Shown here: positions 1-7,235 of the stretch, in pieces
Layout of the letters: each line of letters begins with the position of its first letter
Numbering within the stretch: position 1 is the first letter of the stretch
Assembly: GCF_900197875.1 (NCBI RefSeq)
Contig: NZ_FZMO01000525.1
Coordinates: forward strand, 19,185-83,184
Origin: Frankia canadensis
Lineage (GTDB): Bacteria; Actinomycetota; Actinomycetes; Frankiales; Frankiaceae
Length of the DNA: 64,000 nt
Reading direction: 5' to 3'
Translations under genes and position numbers: made by a program
Notes under the pieces: generated by a model
Database searches by the model: none
What the model was told of the DNA's origin: nothing
Seen by the model: only the letters and a program-made list of their open reading frames with translations

Positions 1-1005
1 GCGATCAGGGGGTCGAACACGATCGAGGGCTACACCGTCGACGTGGCGGATGCCGAGGCGGTCGCGGCCGGCGAGGAGATGCCGACGGCACACGACGCGC
101 ATACCCGTGCCGCGGTCACCGGTTATGCGGACGCGTTGACCTATGTACTTCAGGCCGCCCGATTCGAGGTTTTCGGATTTCACCCGATGCTGCTGTCAGC
201 ACTGCACTTCATGATGCTTCGCGGGGATCTCGACCGGTCACCGGGCCGGTACCGGCTTGGGTCGATCTGGGTGTCCGGCGCGCCCGACAATCCACCGGTC
301 TACACCGGGCCCGACGCCGAGCGCGTGCCCGAGCTCATGGACGAGTTGTGCGGCTGGCTCCAAGGCGGTGACCTGGATGCCCCCGTCGTCGTCCGGGCCG
401 CCATGGCACATCTGAACCTTGTCAGCATCCATCCCTGGCGTGACGGGAACGGACGGATGGCTCGCTGCCTGCACACCCTGGTGCTCGCCCGGCATCTCAT
501 CCTCGCGCCGGAGTTCTCCAGCATCGAGGAGTGGCTCGGATCGTCCCCCCACAACACCGCCATGTACTACGCCGCGCTGGGCGAGGCCCAGGGTGGAAGC
601 TTCCAGCCAGAACGCGACGCGCACGGCTGGCTGCGCTTCTGCCTGCGTGCCCACCACCTGCAGGCCCAGCTGGTCCAGCGCCGCCTCGACATCGCGGCCG
701 AAGTCTGGCAAGCGGTGGCTGACCAGGCCGCGGCAGCCGGGCTCGGCGAGCGCACCATCGCCGCCCTGTACGCGGCGACCCGGCCGGAGGGGGTGCGTCG
801 CACCACGTACATGCGCGACGAGGGCCTGACCCGCGACCAGGCGATCCGCGACCTGCAGGGACTCAAGGCCGCCGGCCTGATCGAGGAGGTCGGCCACGGC
901 CGCACTCAGCGCTACCTCGCCGCGGGCCCCACCGCCCAAGCCGCACGCTCCGTCCGCGCCGCCCTCGCCGCCCAGCCCCTCCGCGACCCTTACGGCACCG
1001 CCTGA
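1..1005 (+). CDS. Fic-family AMP-transferase, 5' truncated by the window
   Basis: Fic domain protein, expected to transfer AMP from ATP to hydroxyl side chains of target proteins. The reading frame is open from base 1, so the true start lies upstream; the first in-frame alternative start is GTG at 43. Residues 5-10 of the visible part read SNTIEG, which fits the (S/T)xxxE(G/N) inhibitory helix of Fic proteins, so it is probably self-inhibited. The catalytic loop HPWRDGNGRMAR (residues 144-155) keeps the His, the Gly-Asn-Gly and the final Arg. The last 100 residues look like a winged helix (TRPEGVRRTTYMRDEG region), as in stand-alone Fic/DOC regulators. The family assignment is seen in sequence; the target is unknown. 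No antitoxin is visible inside the window. Confidence 0.93.
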   Translation, partial: AIRGSNTIEGYTVDVADAEAVAAGEEMPTAHDAHTRAAVTGYADALTYVLQAARFEVFGFHPMLLSALHFMMLRGDLDRSPGRYRLGSIWVSGAPDNPPVYTGPDAERVPELMDELCGWLQGGDLDAPVVVRAAMAHLNLVSIHPWRDGNGRMARCLHTLVLARHLILAPEFSSIEEWLGSSPHNTAMYYAALGEAQGGSFQPERDAHGWLRFCLRAHHLQAQLVQRRLDIAAEVWQAVADQAAAAGLGERTIAALYAATRPEGVRRTTYMRDEGLTRDQAIRDLQGLKAAGLIEEVGHGRTQRYLAAGPTAQAARSVRAALAAQPLRDPYGTA

Positions 1006-1057
1006 CACGCCCGGAACCGACCGCGCCACAGACGGGTCTCGCCGACAGCGGCACCGA

Positions 1058-1195
1058 ACCCGCCTCGCCGAACGCCGAGTCGCGGACCCCGGGGCCGAAG
1101 ACGTCGCTGGCCCGAACCGCCGCGGCGCGGACCCGGCCGGACCGGTGGGCGTCGAGCAGCTCGGCCCACATGGTGGCGCGCACCGCGCCCCTCCG
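1058..1195 (-). pseudogene. Internal fragment of an NAD-dependent epimerase/oxidoreductase
   Basis: About 46 codons on the minus strand read MWAELLDAHRSGRVRAAAVRAS followed by DVFGPGVRDSAFGE. This matches the substrate-loop region of extended SDR epimerases (typically AARASDFFGPGVRDSALG). Nothing recognisable as the Rossmann GxxGxxG start or the remaining C terminus flanks it, so it is a decayed internal piece. It lies between the Fic gene and the promoter of the next operon. Confidence 0.6.
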
Positions 1196-1239
1196 GGTGG
1201 TCGTCTCAACCGGGCCGGGGCTTTGTTTCCCCTTACCCG

Positions 1240-1269
1240 TTGACCTACCTGAACGTGCATACCTACAAT
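1240..1269 (+). promoter_or_regulatory. Sigma-70-type promoter of the oxidase/amidohydrolase/lacI operon
   Basis: TTGACC at 1240-1245 and TACAAT at 1264-1269 are separated by 18 bp, a good match to an actinobacterial housekeeping promoter. The predicted transcription start (about 1276) falls at the left edge of a 24-bp palindrome. The first well-supported start codon downstream is at 1483, giving a leader of about 205 nt. Confidence 0.6.
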
Positions 1270-1276
1270 TTCCTTG

Positions 1277-1300
1277 GCCAATGTAACTAGTTACATTGGC
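1277..1300. promoter_or_regulatory. 24-bp perfect palindrome, probable LacI-family operator
   Basis: All 24 bases are self-complementary, centred between 1288 and 1289, with core TGTAACTAGTTACA. The AT-rich core stands out from its GC-rich surroundings. Its place right at the predicted transcription start is where a repressor would block initiation. The LacI-type regulator encoded at the end of the same operon is the natural ligand-binding partner (inference). Confidence 0.7.
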
Positions 1301-1482
1301 GGTAAGACTTGGCTGCGTCGCAGGTTGCATCGCTGTCACCGATCCGGGCGAGCCGTGCGTTCGGCCGTCGGCCATGGGTTCCCGTCCTCGCTGGGTGCGT
1401 GGACCAGACGTTGCCGGCCCCCGCCCCCGCCGGTTGTCCCTCTCCTCCGCTCACCCGAATGGCCGAGGAAGAAAGGATCAGC

Positions 1483-2622
1483 ATGATCCCGAAAGTGGTC
1501 GTCATCGGTGCGGGCGTCTACGGTGCGGCGGTGACGGCCTCGCTGACGCGGCGAGGCGCCAGCGTCGTTCTCGTGGACGCTGGTGCACCGGCGGGTGGTA
1601 CCTCCGGTTCGACGTTCTCGTGGACCAACTCCTCCACCAAGCACCCGCGCTCCTATCATGATCTCGGCGTCGCGGGGATGGAAGCCCACCGGCGACTGGC
1701 GGCGCGGGTGCCCGGCAGCGACTGGTACCACGAGGGCGGCAACCTCCAGTGGGCCGACGACGACGACGAGCGCGCGCGCCTGCGGAGGAAGGTCGGCGGT
1801 GTCCTCGACTACGGATACGAGGCGCGCTGGCTGAGCCGGGCCGAGGTACTGCGTCTCGAGCCGGACATCGCCCCCGGAGAACTTCCCGCGGACGGGATCG
1901 CCTACTTTCCGCGCGAGGGGTGGATCGAGCCGGCCCGCCTGATCGGCTACCTGCTCTCCAGCGCGGTATCCCGAGGGGCCGAGCTGGTGGCTGGCGATGC
2001 GGTCATCGGCATGGTCACCACGGCCGCAACGGTGCGTGCGGTCCGACTCGCCTCGGGACGGCAGCTCTCCGCGGACGCCGTCGTGAACTGCGCGGGGCCG
2101 CGAGCCGGCGCGATCGCCGGCCTGGCCGGCCTGGCCCTGCCGATGCGCAACACCCGTGGCGTGCTCGTCCACACGTCCCCGGTCGCGGTTTCGGTGTCCC
2201 GGGTCGTGCACGCGCCGCGCGTCCATCTCCGTCCGGATGGGGGCGGACGGCTGCTGCTGCACACCCACGAGATCGACGGCGCCGTGCGTGTGTCGGGCGC
2301 TGGAGAGATCAGTGTCGACCCGTCAGCGGTCGAGACCATCCTGGCGGCGGGCCGCGCGCTCTACCCGGGGACCCGGGCCGCGACGGTGGAAAGCATCCGT
2401 GTCGGTGAACGGCCCATTCCCGGGGACGGCCTCCCGGTACTGGGACGCGTGGTCGAACTACCCAACTTCCACTTCGCCGTCTCGCACAGCGGTGCGACCC
2501 TGAGCGTCCACGCGGGTGACCTGGTCGCCGCCGAGGTGCTTGGGGAGGACCGGGACGATGCCCTGGCCGCGTTCCGGTTCGAGCGGTTCCGCCCGGCGAG
2601 CCGACAGGGGGAGCAACGGTGA
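1483..2622 (+). CDS. FAD-dependent amine/D-amino-acid oxidase family protein
   Basis: A 379-residue flavoprotein of the DAO superfamily, expected to oxidise a C-N bond to an imine with FAD as acceptor. The N terminus has the dinucleotide-binding Rossmann motif VVVIGAGVYGAA (residues about 4-15), followed by the acidic end of beta-2 (VLVDAG). The C terminus holds the second FAD contact region around RPIPGDGLPVLG and HFAVSHSGATLS. I chose ATG 1483 because GAAAGGA sits 5-6 nt upstream; longer in-frame versions add a leader without homology. Its stop overlaps the GTG of the amidohydrolase by 4 nt, so the two are translationally coupled. The substrate is unknown; a glycine/D-amino acid or secondary amine is likely. 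Expression is probably controlled by the LacI repressor two genes downstream through the palindrome at 1277. Confidence 0.85.
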   Translation: MIPKVVVIGAGVYGAAVTASLTRRGASVVLVDAGAPAGGTSGSTFSWTNSSTKHPRSYHDLGVAGMEAHRRLAARVPGSDWYHEGGNLQWADDDDERARLRRKVGGVLDYGYEARWLSRAEVLRLEPDIAPGELPADGIAYFPREGWIEPARLIGYLLSSAVSRGAELVAGDAVIGMVTTAATVRAVRLASGRQLSADAVVNCAGPRAGAIAGLAGLALPMRNTRGVLVHTSPVAVSVSRVVHAPRVHLRPDGGGRLLLHTHEIDGAVRVSGAGEISVDPSAVETILAAGRALYPGTRAATVESIRVGERPIPGDGLPVLGRVVELPNFHFAVSHSGATLSVHAGDLVAAEVLGEDRDDALAAFRFERFRPASRQGEQR

Positions 2623-3971
2623 GCACAGTCGTCCTGCACGGCGGCGATCTGGTGGATGGCCGGGGCGGAGACACACGACGTCGCGTTGACATCATCGTTG
2701 AGGGAGACGCCGTCCGCGAGATCATTCCCTCGCGTCCCACCGAGGCTTACGGCACCGCCGACGAGATCGTCGACGGTGCCGGAATGCTGGTGATTCCCGG
2801 TCTCATCAACAACCACACCCACGGCACCGCGTACGGACCGCTGTTCCCCAGCGGGCATGTGGCCCTGCCACGCGAGCAGGTGCTGGCCAATCTCGACCGA
2901 CACCTGCTGGAGGGGACGACGACGGTGCTCTGCGTGGACGGCTTCGTCACCGCGGCGGATCTCGCCAGCACCGACGAAGCGCACCCGGTCAACATCGGGC
3001 TGGCCTCCTGCAACACCCCGGCATGTCTGAGGGCGGCGACAGTCGCGGACGGCAGCGGTCTCACTGAGGCGAACCAGAGGTTCACCGCGCGTCGGGCCGT
3101 CGGCGCCGGTGCGGTCGCGCTCGGCGAGATCGGGGCAGGGCACACCCTCGGCGGGGGCGGGGCGAGTTACCTGTACATCCCAGCCGAGGTCGAGAGACGC
3201 ACCGGAGTGACGATCACTGCGCGGCAGGCGAACGGGCTGAAGATCGCGGTGCTGGGTCGGCACATCGCGTCGTCAGCGTTCGACCGGGACGCCGTCGAGC
3301 AGGCACTCGCGGCCGCGGGCCTGACCGGCAGGCTGTCGGTGGCGGAGGTGCGCGAACTCGTCTCATCCATTGGGCTGCCCGCGTTCGACGTCGCTCTGCG
3401 CGGGCTCGCCGAGGCGGCCGAGCAGGCCCGCGCGCTGGGTGTCCCGGTCCTGGTGCACAACGCGGCCGCCTCGATGACCCAGGTCGCCGCCATCGCGAGG
3501 ACGGACGTGACCCTGATCGCCGGGCATTCCAACCATTCGAGCTTTGAGCTCCGCGAGGCTCTGGTCCACGCCGAACGACTCAAGGAGGCGGGCGCGATCG
3601 TGGATGTCTCCACGCTCGACACGTTCGGCGCCCGCCGCCTCACGACAGGCCCGGAGCTGCTCTACGCGCTGCTCTGCGCAGGACTGGTCGACACGATCTC
3701 CACCGACTACGCGGGTGGACACCACGACCCGATCCTGCTGGCGATCGACCAGTCCGTCCGCGCGGGTGCCGTGAGTCTCCCGGCCGCGATCGCGATGGCG
3801 ACCGCCAACGTCGCCGACGCCATCGAGGGTCTGGCTCCTCGGCGTGGCCGTGTCGTGCCGGGAGCGATCGCCGACCTGGTGGTGACGGATCCCGCGCGGC
3901 TGCACTCGGTAGATACGGTCATGATCGGCGGCGAGGTCGTTGTCCGAGCCGGCCGGCGCGTCACGCGCTGA
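2619..3971 (+). CDS. Amidohydrolase superfamily enzyme (enamidase/dihydroorotase-like)
   Basis: A 450-residue metal-dependent hydrolase. The N-terminal beta-sandwich strand leads into PGLINNHTHG, with the HxH metal ligands at H66 and H68. Later come GEIGAGH (a motif seen in enamidase-type members), LVHN and GHSNHSS histidines, the metal aspartate in STDYAGGHHDP, and the closing PGAIADLVVTD strand. These features make it a type that opens cyclic amides or hydrolyses enamides/imines. Start GTG 2619 overlaps the oxidase stop (GTGA), with GGGGGAG just upstream. Paired with an amine oxidase, it may hydrolyse the imine or lactam produced by that enzyme (inference). Confidence 0.85.
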   Translation: MSTVVLHGGDLVDGRGGDTRRRVDIIVEGDAVREIIPSRPTEAYGTADEIVDGAGMLVIPGLINNHTHGTAYGPLFPSGHVALPREQVLANLDRHLLEGTTTVLCVDGFVTAADLASTDEAHPVNIGLASCNTPACLRAATVADGSGLTEANQRFTARRAVGAGAVALGEIGAGHTLGGGGASYLYIPAEVERRTGVTITARQANGLKIAVLGRHIASSAFDRDAVEQALAAAGLTGRLSVAEVRELVSSIGLPAFDVALRGLAEAAEQARALGVPVLVHNAAASMTQVAAIARTDVTLIAGHSNHSSFELREALVHAERLKEAGAIVDVSTLDTFGARRLTTGPELLYALLCAGLVDTISTDYAGGHHDPILLAIDQSVRAGAVSLPAAIAMATANVADAIEGLAPRRGRVVPGAIADLVVTDPARLHSVDTVMIGGEVVVRAGRRVTR

Positions 3972-4002
3972 CCAGCGGCCCCCCGAAACCGGCGGAGGAA
4001 CC

Positions 4003-5010
4003 ATGGCGAAGCGGGTCACCATCGGCGACGTCGCCGCGCGCGCCGGCGTGTCCACCGCCACAGTCTCCCGCGTCCTCAACGGCGGAGTCGCCACGGAGGC
4101 GACGGCCACCAGAGTGTGGGATGCGGTCACCCGTCTCGAATACACCCCCAACGCGTTGACCAGGGGCATCTTCGCCGGCCGCTCCAACGCACTCGGCGTT
4201 GTCATCCGTGACCTGAGCAGCCCCTTCTATCTCGGCCTCCTGCGCGGCATCGACGACGTGGCCGCCGCCAATGACAGCCTCGTCATGGTCGCCAACACCT
4301 TCCGGAACGTCGATCACGAGGTCGACCTCGTTCGGATGATGGACGAGCATCGGGTGCGCGGGCTTGTCACGACGACCGACGAGAGGACCGACAGCCGCAC
4401 CCGACACATGGCCGAGAACGGTACGCCCTGTGTGATCGTGGCGCGCACCGCGCAGGATCCGCCGTCCGGTCTGCACTCGGTCAGTCTGGATCACGTCGGG
4501 GCCGGTCGTCTGATGGCCATGCACCTGATCGAGTGCGGGCGGTCGTCCATCGGTGTCGTCACCTCCGGGGGCCGCCCGTCCCAGATCGAGCGCGTCGCGG
4601 GGCTGCGGCAGGCTTTCACGCAACGAGGTCGGTCCCTGGCCGAGGAGGCGGTGACCGTCGCGACCACGGAGGAGGAGGTCGACCGGGCCGTCGGCACTCT
4701 CCTCGCGCGCGCGGACGATCGACGCAGGCCGCTGGACGCGCTCGCCTGCACGGCCGGCCGCCTGACCGTCGCCGTCCATACGGCCCTGACCGCGCGAGGG
4801 ATCACTATCCCCGACGACATCGCCTTCCTGACGATGGATGACTTCTCCTGGGCCCCCGCGCTCGGCATCAGCGTGATCACTCAGCCCTCCTACCAGATGG
4901 GCCGACGGGCAGCCGAACTCGTCGTGGACCCCCCCGCCGAGCCGGTCAGCATCGTCTTCGAACCCGCACTGGTCGCCCGCAGATCCTGCGGCGAACGAGC
5001 CAACGTGTGA
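4003..5010 (+). CDS. LacI-family transcriptional regulator
   Basis: A 335-residue repressor-type regulator. The N-terminal helix-turn-helix reads VTIGDVAARAGVSTATVSRVLN (about residues 5-26), followed by the hinge with the YTPNALTRG stretch. The periplasmic-binding-like sensor begins at LGVVIRDLSSPFY and continues to the end. ATG 4003 is preceded by GGAGGAA at 3994-4000; an upstream in-frame extension overlapping the amidohydrolase has no homology. It is the third gene of the operon and probably represses it through the palindrome at 1277-1300. The effector is expected to be the substrate of, or a product from, the two enzymes (inference). Confidence 0.93.
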   Translation: MAKRVTIGDVAARAGVSTATVSRVLNGGVATEATATRVWDAVTRLEYTPNALTRGIFAGRSNALGVVIRDLSSPFYLGLLRGIDDVAAANDSLVMVANTFRNVDHEVDLVRMMDEHRVRGLVTTTDERTDSRTRHMAENGTPCVIVARTAQDPPSGLHSVSLDHVGAGRLMAMHLIECGRSSIGVVTSGGRPSQIERVAGLRQAFTQRGRSLAEEAVTVATTEEEVDRAVGTLLARADDRRRPLDALACTAGRLTVAVHTALTARGITIPDDIAFLTMDDFSWAPALGISVITQPSYQMGRRAAELVVDPPAEPVSIVFEPALVARRSCGERANV

Positions 5011-5087
5011 CCCGCACGAGAAGCCCTGGCCTACACCTGAGGTGGAAACGTCTGGCTGCGTGAACACCTCACGGGGCGGGAACAGAC

Positions 5088-5125
5088 CCCGGCGAACGCG
5101 GCGTGTCAGCGCCGCGCTCGCCGGG
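5088..5125. terminator. Bidirectional hairpin terminator
   Basis: CCCGGCGA (5088-5095) pairs with 5118-5125 and CGCGGCG (5097-5103) with 5110-5116, separated by one A/C mismatch and closed by a 6-nt loop. It lies between the convergent lacI gene and the chitinase gene and can serve both. There is no clear U tract, as is common in high-GC actinobacteria. Confidence 0.6.
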
Positions 5126-5177
5126 TGGTGAACGGTCCCGCGGCCCCGGTCGATGCGCGTGCGGTGGCGGGCTCCGG

Positions 5178-6803
5178 TCAGCGCGTGTCGGCCGGCCGGT
5201 AGCCTGCGATGATCTTCGAGAAGTCGAACGAGTTCTGTTCGACATACGTGCACTTCGCCAGGTCGTTGCCGTTGAAATCACTGCACTCCGGCAGGAGACC
5301 CTGGTTGCGGTCGCGGGTCGCGTCCCAGCCGGAGAGCGCGCCGAGGTTGTGCTCCCGGGCGAAATCGGCCAGCTGGCGCATGTTCTCCAGCGTGAAGACC
5401 TTGCCGTTGATATGCCGGCCGAACATCGGGCAGGCCCCGATGCGCCGCCAGACCTTCTGGTCGTTCCACGCCGGCCAGGCGGCGGCGATCTGGGTGAACA
5501 TGCCGTTCAGCGCGATGACGCAGCACTGGTAGGCGTCCGGGGGCGAGGTCTGCCCGAACTCCATCAGCATTCCGGTGATCAGCGACGGCTGGACGCCGGC
5601 ACCGGCGAGCAGGTGCAACAGTCGCACCCCGCCGTCGTTGAAGCCCTCCAGGGAGCCGGGGGCACCGTCGGCGGGCAGCGTGTAGGAGATCTTCAGGCCG
5701 GGACGGGACTGCACCACCTGGGAGATCGCGGCGACGTGTCGCTCCAGGCCCGGCGTGTTGTGAATGAAGGCGCCCTCGAAGTCGAAGTCGATGTGGCTGA
5801 CCTGGTAGTTCGAAAGGATGGCCTCGTAGGTCGCGACGATCCTGGAAATGTTGGTCTCGACCTCCTCCAGGGGTACGTTGGAGGCTCCTCCGAAGGAAAG
5901 GACAACGGTTCCCCCCTGCGCCCTGAACGCGGCGAAGTCCTCCTTTCCGAAGGCGCTTGTCGTGGCATCTCCATAGTCCTTGTAGCCGCCCCAGTAGACT
6001 TTTCTGTCCCCGCCGGGCTGGGCGACGAGGAAGCCGGTGAAGAAGCTGTCGACTCCGGAGTCGCGGCCGTACTCGGAGACCTTCGGGTTGGGCCACGCGG
6101 TGTAGTCGACGAAGGGTGCCCGGGGCGCGTCCCAGGTTCCTCCGTCCGGCAGCGGCTGGGTGGTGGAGGCGCTGACCTCGTCGGACCGTTCGGACACGTT
6201 GCCGGAGATGTCGATCGCCCGCACCGACAGCAGATACTCGGTGGAGGCGCTCAGGCCGGACACCCTGCCCTCGGGGCCCGGCACCGTGACGCTGCGGGGT
6301 TCGCCCGCCGCGGTCCGGTAGAAGATCTCGTAGCGGGCCACGGCGATGTTGTCGGAGGACGGCTCCCAGACCAGGTGCAGGCTGTGCGGCGCCCAGGCGT
6401 CGGCGCGCAGCTTCTCGGGAACGGTCGGCGGTTCGTCGTCCACGGGCGGATTCGCGTCCTGCCCGTTGACGGTGAACCGCTCCGGCAACAGGGCCGGATC
6501 GGACCCGGCGCCGGAGCCACCGTTCTGCACGGACAGGACGAATTCCTGGGACATCCGGGCCCGGATGACTTTCCGCTCGGCCACAAGACGTCCGGTGACG
6601 CTGGTCACCGGATGGTTGGCGGGGCTCCAGACGAGGCCGTAGTTGTTGAGGATCTGCAGCGGCTGTGGCAGGAAAAGAGCGATCTCCGGATCGACCACGT
6701 CCTCGTCGGTGTAGTTGGTGACGACGACCCGAAAGTTTGCCCAGTATTCGTTCCCGCCGAGCCATTCTGCGGCGGCGATGACCAGGTTGGGAGAATCTGT
6801 CAC
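5178..6803 (-). CDS. GH18 chitinase-like glycosidase with FN3 domain
   Basis: A 541-residue protein. Residues 1-105 form a beta-rich, Trp-containing domain resembling a carbohydrate-binding module. Residues about 125-215 are a fibronectin type III domain (EPPTVPEKL to SERSDEVSAST). Residues about 228-541 are a glycoside hydrolase family 18 barrel, with the SxGG motif in VLSFGGAS and the catalytic DxDxE as D339-D341-E343 (SHIDFDFEG). Such enzymes hydrolyse beta-1,4 N-acetylglucosamine polymers through substrate-assisted catalysis. GTG 6803 follows a GGAG and starts MTDSPNLVIAAAEWLGG, which is not a signal peptide. The family is normally secreted, so it may leave by another route or the 5' end may be lost. 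The gene stands alone. Confidence 0.88.
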   Translation of the reverse strand: MTDSPNLVIAAAEWLGGNEYWANFRVVVTNYTDEDVVDPEIALFLPQPLQILNNYGLVWSPANHPVTSVTGRLVAERKVIRARMSQEFVLSVQNGGSGAGSDPALLPERFTVNGQDANPPVDDEPPTVPEKLRADAWAPHSLHLVWEPSSDNIAVARYEIFYRTAAGEPRSVTVPGPEGRVSGLSASTEYLLSVRAIDISGNVSERSDEVSASTTQPLPDGGTWDAPRAPFVDYTAWPNPKVSEYGRDSGVDSFFTGFLVAQPGGDRKVYWGGYKDYGDATTSAFGKEDFAAFRAQGGTVVLSFGGASNVPLEEVETNISRIVATYEAILSNYQVSHIDFDFEGAFIHNTPGLERHVAAISQVVQSRPGLKISYTLPADGAPGSLEGFNDGGVRLLHLLAGAGVQPSLITGMLMEFGQTSPPDAYQCCVIALNGMFTQIAAAWPAWNDQKVWRRIGACPMFGRHINGKVFTLENMRQLADFAREHNLGALSGWDATRDRNQGLLPECSDFNGNDLAKCTYVEQNSFDFSKIIAGYRPADTR

Positions 6804-7235
6804 GGCATCTCCATGGGGGATCTCTGTCGGCTCTCGACCGTGCGGATGCTAATACGGCGAGTGGAGGTGGCCGCCGTGCCGGTGCGGACCGGCGAGTCCT
6901 CCCACCCCACTCCTCGCGCGCCGCGCGGAAGATCTGTCCGTGGGCGCGGATCGTGGATATCCCCATGACGCGGTATGGCATCCGCGATGCCCGGATCAAT
7001 CGTCTTCCCCCGTAGAGGGATGGTAAGGACAACTGGTGGGAGATTCGGCGCGGTAGGAGCTGGGCGACACGCCGACGCGGCCGAGATCGTGGACGCGGGC
7101 GGGGCCCCCACCCCGCCGAGCACACCGGACGGTCATAGCCGGCGGACGTGACGGAGCCGACCGGCCGAATGGCGCGCGGGGGAGCGTCACGCGACTATCG
7201 CCAGGTGCCGCTCGACACTGTGACGTGATCGGGAG
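6804..7235. other. Divergent intergenic region, 432 bp
   Basis: It separates the minus-strand chitinase gene from the plus-strand acyltransferase gene and must hold both promoters. Open frames across it have no recognisable homology. I see no strong palindrome or repeat. Confidence 0.4.
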
